DNA from: Thermoanaerobaculales bacterium
GTDB lineage: Bacteria; Acidobacteriota; Thermoanaerobaculia; Thermoanaerobaculales; Sulfomarinibacteraceae
Assembly: GCA_035358815.1 (NCBI GenBank)
Contig: DAOPQC010000004.1
Span: forward strand, 62,001 to 126,000
Direction of reading: 5' to 3'
Length of the DNA stretch: 64,000 nucleotides
Shown: positions 55,513 through 63,998 of the stretch, piece by piece
Numbering within the stretch: the first letter of the stretch is position 1
How the letters are laid out: each line of letters opens with the position of its first letter
Translations under genes and position numbers: made by a program
The notes under the pieces: generated by a model
The model's database searches: none
What the model was told of the DNA's origin: nothing
What the model saw: the letters and a program-made list of their open reading frames with translations, nothing else

Positions 55513-55664
55513 AGGGGCCGGTTCACCCTGGAGACGCGGGCCTCCGGCTCGCGAGAGGTGGCCTCGAGCGGCGGCACGCACGTTGACACCCCAGCGGCCC
55601 GAAACATATACTCGCCCTTCGGCCGGAAGCGTGGATCTTTGGCAAGTCGGAGCGGATGAGGCGT

Positions 55665-55741
<77 letters not shown>

Positions 55742-55762
55742 GACCCCGAAGCGGAGAGCCAC

Positions 55763-55839
<77 letters not shown>

Positions 55840-55858
55840 GATCGACGTCGACCGTGTG

Positions 55859-55934
55859 GTGGGCGTAGCTCAGTTGGTAGAGCACAGGATTGTGGCTCCT
55901 GTGGTCGTGGGTTCGACCCCCATCGCCCACCCCA
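55859..55934 (+). tRNA. tRNA-His (anticodon GTG)
   Basis: 76 nt with CCA. Acceptor GTGGGCG/CGCCCAC, anticodon loop TTGTGGC, discriminator C as expected for tRNA-His. Confidence 0.95.
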
Positions 55935-55966
55935 GTTTCTTGACAGCTTGGATCACGCCACCGTGT

Positions 55967-56043
55967 GCGCCCGTAGCTCAGATGGATAGAGCGTCAGACT
56001 CCGGATCTGAAGGTCGCTGGTTCGAATCCAGTCGGGCGTACCA
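55967..56043 (+). tRNA. tRNA-Arg (anticodon CCG)
   Basis: 77 nt with CCA. Acceptor GCGCCCG/CGGGCGT (terminal G-U pair), anticodon loop CTCCGGA. The integrase remnant starts directly downstream, so this was probably the attachment gene. Confidence 0.94.
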
Positions 56044-56049
56044 CTCCTG

Positions 56050-56223
56050 AATCCTCGACACAGGAACCCGCGGCGCATCTGCGACAGCTTCGTGCTGTCG
56101 AGGGGTGCTCCTCTGGATGCGATCGCGAGGATGCTGGGCACCAGCCGAGCGACGGCCGAGGCCCACTATGCCAAGTACTTCGACACCGACCTCGGCGCTC
56201 AGCTGAAGCGCGTCAGCTGTTGA
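56050..56223 (+). pseudogene. Remnant of a tyrosine recombinase C-terminus
   Basis: A frame without a start reads RRICDSFVLSRGAPLDAIAR, then MLGTSRATAEAHYAKYFDTD and a stop at 56221-56223. This is the end of a phage-type integrase: the LG(H/T)S motif and the nucleophile-region HYAKY. The catalytic core and N-terminus are missing. It lies 6 bp after tRNA-Arg(CCG). Confidence 0.7.
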
Positions 56224-56384
56224 CTGCTGGCACGGGGGGCAATTGGCGACCGTCAAGGTCACCAGCAGGTCAGCGCCGCGCTGGGGCCCGGAGCGGTCGT
56301 TGCAGGCGTGGCGAGTCGTAGCCCCGCGTTTGTCTGCCGCCGTACTATGGGGGGTGTTGGCTAGGTTGACGGGGGACACTGATC

Positions 56385-57320
56385 ATGTCTACAGGCTTGT
56401 CGAAGCTGATGCTGTACGGTCTCGGCATCCTGCTCGCGATGGCCTGCTCGGGCCGAGCGCCGAAGCAGGAGGCGGTGCCAACATGTGCGGTGCAGGGCGT
56501 CATCGTAGACACCGCTGGAAACCCGGTCGAGTACGGACGTGTGTACCTCGAGCTCGACCGCGGTGACGCAGGGCAGAGAGCCAGCGTGGACACCCCGCCG
56601 GGGGAGCCGCTCCCGTCAGAGCTGGGCCCACACGAGCCCGATCGTCTTGAGTCGAGCACGGACGCCGATGGTCGCTTTCTCTTCACCGCTGTTGAGGCTG
56701 GACTCTACTCTCTGAGCTGCGGTTTTCCTGAGAGAGCCTACCTTCGCCACCGCGAGCTGGCGCCACAGGACACTCAGTCCGTGCCGATCACCGTGCCTGG
56801 GGTGCCGGACGTGATCGACCTTGGGACGTTCGTGGCTGAGAGCAAAAACGACCGTTTCGTCCGGCTCTACTCAGCGTACTGCGACACGGCCGGGACCGGA
56901 GTCGTGCCGCCGATACCCGAGGGTACGGAGCCGTTTGCGCTTACGAGAAGCCGCTTGAGTGACCATCAATGGAAGGGTTGGGAGCTGCCCGCGTTCGCGC
57001 GCAGCCTCGAAGTACCACGCAACGCAAGAGCGGTGTGCGAGTGGCAGCACGTGAAGGGCACAGGGCGGTACTACTCCAGCGACCCGATCTCTGGCCGCTG
57101 GCCGGTGGAGGGTCGGCGCTGGGTCTTTGACCTGGCCGTCGTCATGTCGGACGGGACGATGGTGCGGAAGTCGTTCGCGGGTCCGATCCCGGTGGCCGTC
57201 AACGCGTTAGGGTGGGACGAAGGTCAGCTCGGGGAACTCAACGAGCAAGTGCGGGTGTGGCTGACGGCGATCGATGCCAGGGACGCCGCGAACCGGACCG
57301 GCGGCACGAACGCGCAGTAG
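56385..57320 (+). CDS. Putative lipoprotein with carboxypeptidase-regulatory-like domain
   Basis: 311 residues. Hydrophobic N-terminus ending LLAMAC-SGR, a possible lipobox. A carboxypeptidase-regulatory-like beta domain follows (about 34-125: VQGVIVDTAGNPVEYGRVYL and TDADGRFLFTAVEAGLYSLS). The C-terminal half is unrecognised. Base composition is visibly lower in GC than neighbours, consistent with recent transfer next to the integrase remnant. The start is 8 nt after a GGGGGAC run. Function unknown. Confidence 0.75.
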   Translation: MSTGLSKLMLYGLGILLAMACSGRAPKQEAVPTCAVQGVIVDTAGNPVEYGRVYLELDRGDAGQRASVDTPPGEPLPSELGPHEPDRLESSTDADGRFLFTAVEAGLYSLSCGFPERAYLRHRELAPQDTQSVPITVPGVPDVIDLGTFVAESKNDRFVRLYSAYCDTAGTGVVPPIPEGTEPFALTRSRLSDHQWKGWELPAFARSLEVPRNARAVCEWQHVKGTGRYYSSDPISGRWPVEGRRWVFDLAVVMSDGTMVRKSFAGPIPVAVNALGWDEGQLGELNEQVRVWLTAIDARDAANRTGGTNAQ

Positions 57321-57409
57321 AGCTTGTCGTCCCCGGCTTCGGGAATGCTGGCATCCTTCAGTGCGAGCACCTCCGGCCCGCCGTAGCTGTCCTGGACGAT
57401 CGCCCTCAT
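57320..57409 (-). pseudogene. 5' remnant of a zinc-type alcohol dehydrogenase/quinone oxidoreductase gene
   Basis: The ATG at 57409 with GGGAG upstream begins MRAIVQDSYGGPEVLALKDA, the standard N-terminus of this family, but homology stops after GDDKL at about residue 30. The breakpoint coincides with the stop codon of the converging lipoprotein gene. Only the start region survives. Confidence 0.7.
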
Positions 57410-57474
57410 CGCACTCCCTCAGCCGCCCTGTGACATTCAACAGCTGCGGCCCCTCGCCAGCTTCCGCTCTGGCA

Positions 57475-57718
57475 TTACGGCACGGTCGCGGACCAGGCGG
57501 AGGCGTCGCCGGACTCGAAGCCGTCGCCGAACAGGTTGAGCAGGTCGAGGGTCGCCCGCCGCGGCGGCAGCACAACCGGCCAGATGGCGTCATCGGCGGC
57601 GATCAGGAAGACGTCGATGCCGGGGAGGCCTGTCTCGGTGAAGGTCACCTCGTAACTGCGGTCGCAGACGTCGACGATGTCGCCGATGGCCGTAGCCTGG
57701 TCACTCTCCGGTGCGTGC
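57475..57718 (-). pseudogene. 3' fragment of a secreted protein with DGFESGD tail
   Basis: An open frame with no usable start reads VDVCDRSYEVTFTETGLPGI, then VFLIAADDAIWPVVLPPRR and ends FGDGFESGDASAWSATVP before TAA. No signal peptide or ribosome site. Its upstream part is overlapped by the XRE gene, so the original gene has been cut. Confidence 0.65.
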
Positions 57719-58087
57719 TCAACGGTGGTACGGCGAGTCGACCGCCGACGTCGGAGTCAGCGGCACCACGCGCAGCTCGAGCCGGTGCCCGCAGGCCGCG
57801 AGCCAGCGCCGCATGAGGTCGACGGTCGGGTTCGAGCCCCATCGCTCGACGCTGGAGACGGCCTGTTGGGTGATCCCGAGCCGATCTGCGAGGAGCTGCT
57901 GGCTCAAACCCGAGCTGACCCGCGCCTCGCGCAGCAGGTAGCCGGGCACCTCGACCTCCCAGGGCGGCAGCTTCCGCCAGCGGCGCAGCGTGCGCCACTC
58001 GGTGAACGACCGGGGACGGCGCCTCTCCAGCCGGGGCAGCCTGCTCGGCAGGGATTCGCGTGAACTCACGGACCTGCGGTCGCCCAT
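57719..58087 (-). CDS. XRE-type helix-turn-helix protein paired with a nucleotidyltransferase
   Basis: 122 residues. The HTH occupies about 53-92 (LLREARVSSGLSQQLLADRL, GITQQAVSSVERW), followed by PTVDLMRRWLAACGHRLEL, typical of antitoxin-like XRE proteins. It overlaps the upstream nucleotidyltransferase gene by 22 bp. Probably autoregulator and antitoxin of the pair, by inference. Confidence 0.82.
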   Translation of the reverse strand: MGDRRSVSSRESLPSRLPRLERRRPRSFTEWRTLRRWRKLPPWEVEVPGYLLREARVSSGLSQQLLADRLGITQQAVSSVERWGSNPTVDLMRRWLAACGHRLELRVVPLTPTSAVDSPYHR

Positions 58088-58662
58088 CTCTCCACCTCCT
58101 CCGCGGGCGGCTCGCCCTCCCTCCAGCGCTCTGAGAAACGGGCCAGCGATCGCCAGGCCTTGAGCCAGCCGGACCGACGCACTCGGCGTTCCAGCCGTTC
58201 GGCATCGATGCCCTCCCTGTGGGCGCGCCAGAGGAGGAGCGCATTCACCCCGTCGACCGATGAGTGCCAGTGCTCCCAGGCGCCCAGGCGATCGACAACG
58301 AGATCCTCGATCGAAACGACGAAGATGCGACGGCCCTCGAACTCGGCCCAGGCGGCTGTCTCTGCCGGATCGAGGGCGCTTCCCGGGAACTGGAGGAACA
58401 CCTGGGCCGGCTCGTGAACCCAGTGCCGGCCGTGCCGCTCGAACCCGGCTCCCCGGAGAGCTCGCGCAACGCCAGGGGTCACGGTTCCCACGAAATCGAC
58501 GTCGCCGGTGGTGTATGCGCCGCCGGTGTAGAGCTCGACGGCCGCGCCCCCAACCAGGACCGGGGCCGCTTCATCGTCCTGGAAGAGACTCTGGATCCAC
58601 TCCACCAGCGCCGCGGTCCGGCCAGGGCCCTCCCCATCCGCGAGGATCGCATCGATGTTCAC
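58066..58662 (-). CDS. Nucleotidyltransferase-fold protein (putative toxin of an XRE/NTase module)
   Basis: 198 residues. VLVGGAAVELYTGGAYTTGDVDFV shows the GG (38-39) and D54-x-D56 metal motif of polymerase-beta-type nucleotidyltransferases, as in AbiEii/MenA-like toxins. SIEDLVVDRLGAWEHW follows, a usual family segment. The GTG start at 58662 is 8 nt after TATAAA with no ribosome site. Its small size and adjacency to an XRE gene suggest a toxin-antitoxin or phage-defence role; the target is unknown. Confidence 0.8.
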   Translation of the reverse strand: MNIDAILADGEGPGRTAALVEWIQSLFQDDEAAPVLVGGAAVELYTGGAYTTGDVDFVGTVTPGVARALRGAGFERHGRHWVHEPAQVFLQFPGSALDPAETAAWAEFEGRRIFVVSIEDLVVDRLGAWEHWHSSVDGVNALLLWRAHREGIDAERLERRVRRSGWLKAWRSLARFSERWREGEPPAEEVERWATAGP

Positions 58663-58670
58663 AGATACAA

Positions 58671-58699
58671 TTTATATATTGTTATTCGATTCTCGTCAA
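58671..58699 (-). promoter_or_regulatory. Promoter of the NTase-XRE module
   Basis: On the minus strand, TTGACG (58694-58699), 17 nt, TATAAA (58671-58676). The AT-rich stretch is among the lowest in GC in the window. Confidence 0.7.
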
Positions 58700-58773
58700 G
58701 GGCCGCTGCGGCTCGAACGCGGCTGCGGCCGGGAGTCAGCCCGCGGCCGGTCGGCAGGACCCTCCCCGCCGTA

Positions 58774-60651
58774 TCACGGCACCGCGGCTGACCAGGCCGA
58801 GGTGTCGCCGGACTCGAAGCCGTCGGCAAAGACGCCACATTCGCGGTAGATCTCCATACCGCCGGGACCGACGACGATCGCATATCCCTCCGCAGTGGCG
58901 ACACCGTAGGCTTCGCGCAGAGTCTGAGCGAACCCGATCTCGGACGGGCGCACGGGAACGGAGACATCGATCACTCGGAGCCCGGCCGTGTTCGCCGCGA
59001 CGTATGCGACGCTGCCGGCGACCGCCACTCCGTAGGCGGTGTTTTGCCACGAGATCGAACCCAGCTGGACGGGGTCGGCGGGGTTCGAGATGTCGATCAC
59101 CACCAGGCCGTTTGCGCCGTCGGCGACATACGCGTTCACCCCGCTGACGGCCACTCCCCTGGCGAAACCCGGGGTGTCGGCGTATCCCACCTCGATAGGT
59201 GAATTCGGCGCGCTCACGTCGATGACCCGCAGGCCGTCCAGGTAGTCGGCGACGTAGGCGTAGCCACCAGAGACAACCACGTCCATCGCGATGTTCGGAG
59301 TGTCGACGGCACCCACCTCGATCGGGTTCGCCGGCGCCGAAACGTCGATCACTCGCAGGCCAGCAGGGCCTTCCGCAACGTACGCGCGGCTGCCGGAGAC
59401 GGCCACGCCTCGGCTCTCGCCAGGCGTGCCGACGTAGGTCACCTCGAGGGGGATTGAGGGTGTTGAAACGTCGATCACCCGCAGGCCGGCCGTGAATCCG
59501 GCGACGTACGCGTAGCTGCCGGAGACAGCCACGTCCTCGGCCCATCCAACGGTGTCGATGAAGCCCACCTCGGTGGGGTCCGTGGGCGTCGAGACGTCGA
59601 TCACTCGCAGGCCGTCACTGTGATCAGCGACGTACGCATAGCCGCCAGAGACCGTCACATTGACGCCCGACCCCTTAGTGTCGAGGAAGCTCAGCTCGAA
59701 TGGGTTGGCAGGCGCCGCGATGTCGACCACCCGCAGCCCGTCATCGCCGTCAGCGACCCAGGCGGTGGACCCGGAGACGGTGACTCCAGACGCGATGGCC
59801 TGCATGTCCAGGGAGCCCACCTCGACGGGGTTTGCGGGCATCGACACGTCGAAGACTCGCAGGCCTGAAATGCCGTCCGCGACATAGGCGTAGCTCCCCG
59901 AAACAGCCACTCCCCTGGCCAGGTCCGGTGTGTCGTGGGATCCAACTTCGACCGGGTTTGCAGCGGTGGACACGTCGATCACGCGTAGCCCCGCGTTGCC
60001 GTCCGCGATGTAGGCGTAGCTGCCGGCGGCGGCCACGCCCCACGCCCACCCAGGAGTTTCGACGAAGCCCACCTCGATCGGGTCGGAGGGTGGGGTCACG
60101 TCGATCACCCGGAGCCCGCCGCTGTCGTCCGCGATGTAGGCGTAGCTTCCGGAAAGCGCGACGCCGGACGCTCCACCTGGAGTGTCGACGAGGCCCACTT
60201 CGATCGGCGATGACGGCAAGCTCACGTCGATGACGCGCAGGCCATCGTTGCCGGCTGCGACATAGGCGTAGCTGCCGTCCGTGGCCACGCCAGTGGCGTA
60301 ATCCGGTGTCTGGATCGAGCCCACCTCGATCGGGCTTCCTGGCGTCGCAATTTCGACGATGCACAGGCCTGCATAGCCAACCGCAACGTAGGCGTAGCCG
60401 CCGGCAACGGCCACACCAGTGATCTGATCTGGAAGTTCGACATGGCCGACGTGCCGTGGCGCCTCGGCGTCTGACACGTCGGCGACGTGCAGCACAAAAC
60501 CGCCGCCGAAGTAGGCGTAGCTGCCGGACACCGCGACCGCCAGGGCCTCCCCGTATGGCCACCGGCCGACCGGCTCCGGGCAGCCGTCCGCGAAGGCGCG
60601 AAGCGCGACAGAGGTGAGCAAGCCCGCGACGATCAGCCGTGATGGTGGCAT
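58774..60651 (-). CDS. Secreted LVIVD-repeat beta-propeller protein with DGFESGD tail
   Basis: 625 residues with signal peptide (about 1-21). Thirteen full repeats and one partial repeat of about 42 residues follow, consensus GVAVSGSYAYVADGxxGLRV then IDVSxPxxPxEVGxxDTP, the LVIVD pattern that builds beta-propellers. The protein ends FADGFESGDTSAWSAAVP. A GAGG site precedes the ATG at 60651. DNA repeats of about 126 bp make it prone to copy-number change. Probably a surface adhesion or binding protein; the ligand is unknown. Confidence 0.9.
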   Translation of the reverse strand: MPPSRLIVAGLLTSVALRAFADGCPEPVGRWPYGEALAVAVSGSYAYFGGGFVLHVADVSDAEAPRHVGHVELPDQITGVAVAGGYAYVAVGYAGLCIVEIATPGSPIEVGSIQTPDYATGVATDGSYAYVAAGNDGLRVIDVSLPSSPIEVGLVDTPGGASGVALSGSYAYIADDSGGLRVIDVTPPSDPIEVGFVETPGWAWGVAAAGSYAYIADGNAGLRVIDVSTAANPVEVGSHDTPDLARGVAVSGSYAYVADGISGLRVFDVSMPANPVEVGSLDMQAIASGVTVSGSTAWVADGDDGLRVVDIAAPANPFELSFLDTKGSGVNVTVSGGYAYVADHSDGLRVIDVSTPTDPTEVGFIDTVGWAEDVAVSGSYAYVAGFTAGLRVIDVSTPSIPLEVTYVGTPGESRGVAVSGSRAYVAEGPAGLRVIDVSAPANPIEVGAVDTPNIAMDVVVSGGYAYVADYLDGLRVIDVSAPNSPIEVGYADTPGFARGVAVSGVNAYVADGANGLVVIDISNPADPVQLGSISWQNTAYGVAVAGSVAYVAANTAGLRVIDVSVPVRPSEIGFAQTLREAYGVATAEGYAIVVGPGGMEIYRECGVFADGFESGDTSAWSAAVP

Positions 60652-60813
60652 GAGGTACCTCGCCAGCACGCTAATCGGCGGAGCGACGGAAGTCCAGTTC
60701 GGCCCCTCCCCTTTCTTCCTCGGCGCGGCCCGCAGGCGCTGGACTCGGGACGCCCGTGATCGCGTGGCTCGGCATGTCCCGGTGCGTCGCCGATGAGCTC
60801 CGCTTGGATCTGG

Positions 60814-60841
60814 TTGCGGTCGACGGTGGAGGGTGTACCAT
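60814..60841 (+). promoter_or_regulatory. Promoter of the acyltransferase gene
   Basis: TTGCGG (60814-60819), 16 nt, TACCAT (60836-60841). The ATG follows 7 nt later with no ribosome site, so the transcript is probably leaderless. Confidence 0.6.
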
Positions 60842-60848
60842 CTCTGAG

Positions 60849-61670
60849 ATGGAATCTCGGAATAAGCGCCGTGAACGGCGCACCCGGCCATGGTGGTGGT
60901 GGATCTACCAGCCCTACAAGTGGCTCGTCGTCGGGCCGGTGCTGGTGGCCTCCACCCTGGTGGCCGGCGGAACCGCGGTCGCGCTGTCGCTGGTGCTGTC
61001 GCCGCGGCGGGTGGGCGCGCTGTGCGGCGTGCAGTGGGCCAGGTTCAACGCCGGGGCCACGCCGATGGCGGTCGAGGTCGTCGGGCGGGAGCACCTCGAG
61101 CGCGGCCGCTCCTACGTCGTCGTCGCCAATCACCAGAGCCTGTACGACATCCTGCTCGTCTACGGATGGCTGGGGATCGACTTCAGGTGGGTGATGAAGA
61201 AGGAGCTCCGCGGCGTCCCTGGCCTCGGTGCGAGCTGCGAGCGGATGGGCCACATCTTCGTCGACCGGTCGAGCCCGATCGCCGCGTCCCGGACCCTTGA
61301 GGTCGCCCGCGCGCGCGTCGCCGAGGGCGCCTCGGTGCTGTTCTTCCCCGAGGGCACGCGCAGCCCCGACGGCACGCTCGGGCCGTTCAAGCGGGGCGCA
61401 TTCCGGATGGCCATCGATCTCGGGCTGCCGGTCCTGCCGATGACCATCATCGGCACTCGGGCGATCCTCCCACCGGGCAGCCGCGACCTGCGCCCGGGCC
61501 GGGCGCAGCTGGTCATCCACTCGCCGATCTCGACCGACGGCTGGTCCCTTGACCGCCTGTCCGAGCTGGTCGAGCGCACGCGAGCGGCGATCGCAACGCC
61601 GCTGACCGCCGGCGGGGAGCAGCGGCCCGACGCCTCGCGGCCGTCCGCGCAGGGCGTCCGCACTTCGTGA
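60849..61670 (+). CDS. 1-acyl-sn-glycerol-3-phosphate acyltransferase (PlsC-like)
   Basis: Makes phosphatidic acid in phospholipid synthesis at the inner membrane. 273 residues. A Trp-rich N-terminus and one helix (about 26-50), the acyltransferase motif NHQSLYD with His95 and Asp100, FPEGTRS (about 169-175) and VLPMTIIGT. The start at 60849 is chosen because TACCAT lies 7 nt upstream; the reading frame extends to 60756 without support. Confidence 0.92.
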   Translation: MESRNKRRERRTRPWWWWIYQPYKWLVVGPVLVASTLVAGGTAVALSLVLSPRRVGALCGVQWARFNAGATPMAVEVVGREHLERGRSYVVVANHQSLYDILLVYGWLGIDFRWVMKKELRGVPGLGASCERMGHIFVDRSSPIAASRTLEVARARVAEGASVLFFPEGTRSPDGTLGPFKRGAFRMAIDLGLPVLPMTIIGTRAILPPGSRDLRPGRAQLVIHSPISTDGWSLDRLSELVERTRAAIATPLTAGGEQRPDASRPSAQGVRTS

Positions 61671-61693
61671 CCGCCGGCCGCGACGGGCGGGTG

Positions 61694-62419
61694 TTACGAG
61701 CAGTGGAAGATGTCGCCGGCGTCGGATGTCTCGACGCCGATCCGGCGGGCCTCCTCGGCGGTGAGGATGTCGGCGGGTCGCAGGTGGCGGACGGTGAAGC
61801 CGGCGCCGCGGAGGCGGTCGACGTAGTCGAGGCCGTAGATCCGGACGTGATCCGGGTGGCCGAACCGCCACCGCCGCTCCTGGGGGTCGGTGATGGACGG
61901 GTCCTCGACCGTCCGCTCACCGAAGATCGGCGCCAGCAGCACCGCCCACCCGGACGGCTTGAGGACGCGGCGCAGCTCGGCCATCGCCCGGCGGTCGTCG
62001 GGCACGTGCTCGAGGACGTGGCTGCAGTAGATGACGTCGAAGCTCGCGTCCGGGTGCTGGATGTCGGTGATGTCGATCCGCTCCATTGCCGCCGGGTCCC
62101 GGAGGTCGCCGGTCAGGTAGCCGGCGCCGATAGCTTCCTTGAGGCGCAGCTCGAGACAGCGCTCGGGGGCGAGGTGGAGGACGCGCTTCGGCCGACCGTC
62201 GAAGAGGTCGGTCGAGGACCGGAAGTACCACCACACCAGCCGGTGCCGCTCGAGCGCCTGGCACCAGGGGCAGCGCGCGCCCTGGCGTGGCGGCGTGCCG
62301 TGCTCGAGGAACATCCGCGTCGACCTGCCGCACACCGGGCACAGCCGGTCACGACCGGCGAGCCACACTCGCTTGACGACGGACTTGACCGGCGGCGGAA
62401 GCAGCTGGCGGAGACCCAT
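61694..62419 (-). CDS. SAM-dependent methyltransferase with N-terminal zinc ribbon
   Basis: 241 residues. Zinc ribbon cysteines Cys27, Cys30, Cys50 and Cys53 (CPVCG and CPWCQ). A class I methyltransferase fold follows: VLHLAPE as motif I, a YCSHVLEHVPDDRRAMAELR acidic-loop segment and VLKPSGWAVL. GAGGG 6 nt upstream of the ATG and TACAAT further upstream support the start. Substrate unknown; glycan or small-molecule methylation is usual for this architecture. Confidence 0.85.
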   Translation of the reverse strand: MGLRQLLPPPVKSVVKRVWLAGRDRLCPVCGRSTRMFLEHGTPPRQGARCPWCQALERHRLVWWYFRSSTDLFDGRPKRVLHLAPERCLELRLKEAIGAGYLTGDLRDPAAMERIDITDIQHPDASFDVIYCSHVLEHVPDDRRAMAELRRVLKPSGWAVLLAPIFGERTVEDPSITDPQERRWRFGHPDHVRIYGLDYVDRLRGAGFTVRHLRPADILTAEEARRIGVETSDAGDIFHCS

Positions 62420-62524
62420 GGCACCCTCGCGGGACGATTGTAGACGGAGCGGGCCGGGACGGGGGCGCAGAAACAGGTTTGCGCTCCTCCTGTTTTAGGC
62501 TGGCGCCATCTGCCGTTCCGGTAT

Positions 62525-62566
62525 TCGGGAGCGGGAACGGGGAAGGGAACGGGAACGGGAGAGGAG
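62525..62566. repeat. GGGAAC hexamer run
   Basis: GGGAGCGGGAACGGGGAAGG then GAACGGGAACGGGAG, in the 204-bp gap between the divergent methyltransferase and NTF2-like genes. Confidence 0.65.
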
Positions 62567-62623
62567 GCCACCCGCAGCCCCCGCACTCAGGTAGCATGGC
62601 GCGGCCCTGCTCGGAGGTACGCG

Positions 62624-63502
62624 ATGAGGCTGTGGCTGGTGTGCGGGCTGATGGCGGGGGTGATCCTCGTGGGTGCCGGCCCTGTGAGCGCTGCGGAGAC
62701 CCCGCCCGCGGCCGACGTGTCGACGGTCGGCGGCGTGGTCGAGGCCCTCTACCGGGCGGTGTCGTTCGCACCGGGCGGCGAGCCGGACTGGCTGCTGCTG
62801 CGCCACCTGATGCTGCCCGGCGCGGTGCTGGCGCAGCCGGTGCCGGGCAGCGACCAGGTCGAGCTGCTGACCGTCGAGGAGTACATCGGCCGCTTCGAGC
62901 AGGCGCTCGACAGCTCGACGCTCCGCAAGACCGGTTTTCTCGGGACGGCGGCGCGGGTGTCGACGACCGTCTACGGGCGGCTCGCGCACTGCCTGGTCGT
63001 GTTCGAGGCGACGACGGACCCGGCCGCGATGGAACCGCTCCACCGCGGCGTGGAGAGCATCCAGCTCGTGCGCACCGGCGGCCGCTGGTGGATCACGGTC
63101 ATCGCCACCGAGTTCGAGCGGCCCGGCCTGCCGATCCCCGAGGACTTCTCGCCGACCGTCACCTCCGGCCCGCCGCAGCCGGGGGGAACCGCGGGGAGCT
63201 GCAGCGGCAAGCTGGACTTCGACCTCGCGGACCTCGATGCCAACGGCCTCATCGGACCAGCCGACGGCAAGGTCGCGGTCAGCTACGAGCTGTGCGTGCC
63301 CAAGGACCAGAAGCTGGTCGACGAGGTCCGCTCGATCGACCCCTCGATCGCGATCCACGCCGACTCGCATGGCCGCATCGGCTGCTCGTCCGTGGAGGTG
63401 CTGTGCGTCGGCTCGACCCGCCAGCGCGGCGCTCGCGAGGTGCTCGAGAAGCTGTGCGGCCTGCCCTACGTGCGGCGCATCGAGCGCACCTGGTTCGAGT
63501 GA
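62624..63502 (+). CDS. Secreted NTF2-like protein with a Cys-containing C-terminal domain
   Basis: 292 residues. Signal peptide (about 1-23), then an NTF2/SnoaL-like domain (about 35-165: VVEALYRAVSFAPGGEPDWL, VEEYIGRFEQAL, GGRWWITVIATEFERPG). A Pro/Gly linker leads to an unrecognised domain (about 190-292) with cysteines at SCSGK, YELCVPK, GCSSVEVLC and EKLCGL. CGGAGG 6 nt before the ATG supports the start. Export is likely; function unknown. Confidence 0.78.
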   Translation: MRLWLVCGLMAGVILVGAGPVSAAETPPAADVSTVGGVVEALYRAVSFAPGGEPDWLLLRHLMLPGAVLAQPVPGSDQVELLTVEEYIGRFEQALDSSTLRKTGFLGTAARVSTTVYGRLAHCLVVFEATTDPAAMEPLHRGVESIQLVRTGGRWWITVIATEFERPGLPIPEDFSPTVTSGPPQPGGTAGSCSGKLDFDLADLDANGLIGPADGKVAVSYELCVPKDQKLVDEVRSIDPSIAIHADSHGRIGCSSVEVLCVGSTRQRGAREVLEKLCGLPYVRRIERTWFE

Positions 63503-63511
63503 GGGCGGGCT

Positions 63512-63539
63512 TTGCCATCGCCCGGCGATGGTGTAGGAT
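63512..63539 (+). promoter_or_regulatory. Promoter of tRNA-Glu
   Basis: TTGCCA (63512-63517), 16 nt, TAGGAT (63534-63539), about 50 bp upstream of the tRNA. Confidence 0.6.
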
Positions 63540-63589
63540 GTGCGCTCGTCGGAAGGACTTACCGTCACCGACTCGCGACCGGCGACCGT

Positions 63590-63667
63590 GACCCCATCGT
63601 CTAGCCAGGTCTAGGACACCGGCCTTTCACGCCGACAACACGGGTTCAAATCCCGTTGGGGTCACCA
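63590..63667 (+). tRNA. tRNA-Glu (anticodon TTC)
   Basis: 78 nt with encoded CCA. Acceptor GACCCCA/TGGGGTC, anticodon loop CTTTCAC, T-loop TTCAAAT. An integrase gene faces its 3' end, so this is the likely attachment site of the adjoining element. Confidence 0.95.
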
Positions 63668-63683
63668 CCTATTCTCCGTGCTG

Positions 63684-63998
63684 TCAGAGGCTTACAGCCC
63701 TCCTGCGGGAGGTGCTGGAGGCGGTCCCTGGCGGATTGCCAACGGAATTGCCAACACTGGCCTCTGGTTTCGGGTGGTTGAACTGTTCCATCGCGGTGAT
63801 CGCGTCCTGGAACTTCTTGGGCGCGAGGTGCGCGTACCGCTGGGTCATCCGGGGGGTAGAGTGGGCCATGAGCTTCTGGACCGTGTACAGATCGACGCCC
63901 GCCTGCACCAGGGTGGAGGCGAACGTGTGCCGGAGGTCCTTGAACCGGAAGCGAGGGTCGAGTCCAGCGATCGCAATGGCGATCGCGAAGTACCGCTC
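63684..63998 (-). CDS. Tyrosine recombinase/integrase, C-terminal part (5' end beyond window)
   Basis: 105 residues of the catalytic domain are visible: FKDLRHTFASTLVQAGVDLY (Arg and His of the RHT box), MAHSTPRMTQRYAHL (second His-box equivalent and the nucleophile Tyr), then KKFQDAI and a 35-residue tail. The stop codon is 16 bp from the CCA of tRNA-Glu, the standard arrangement of a prophage or integrative element inserted at a tRNA gene, with the element to the right of the window. Confidence 0.9.
   Translation of the reverse strand, partial: ERYFAIAIAIAGLDPRFRFKDLRHTFASTLVQAGVDLYTVQKLMAHSTPRMTQRYAHLAPKKFQDAITAMEQFNHPKPEASVGNSVGNPPGTASSTSRRRAVSL

Noticed and set aside
56044..57409. Complete integrated element with two attachment sites
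   Set aside because: No second copy of the tRNA-Arg 3' end was found by eye; only remnants are present.
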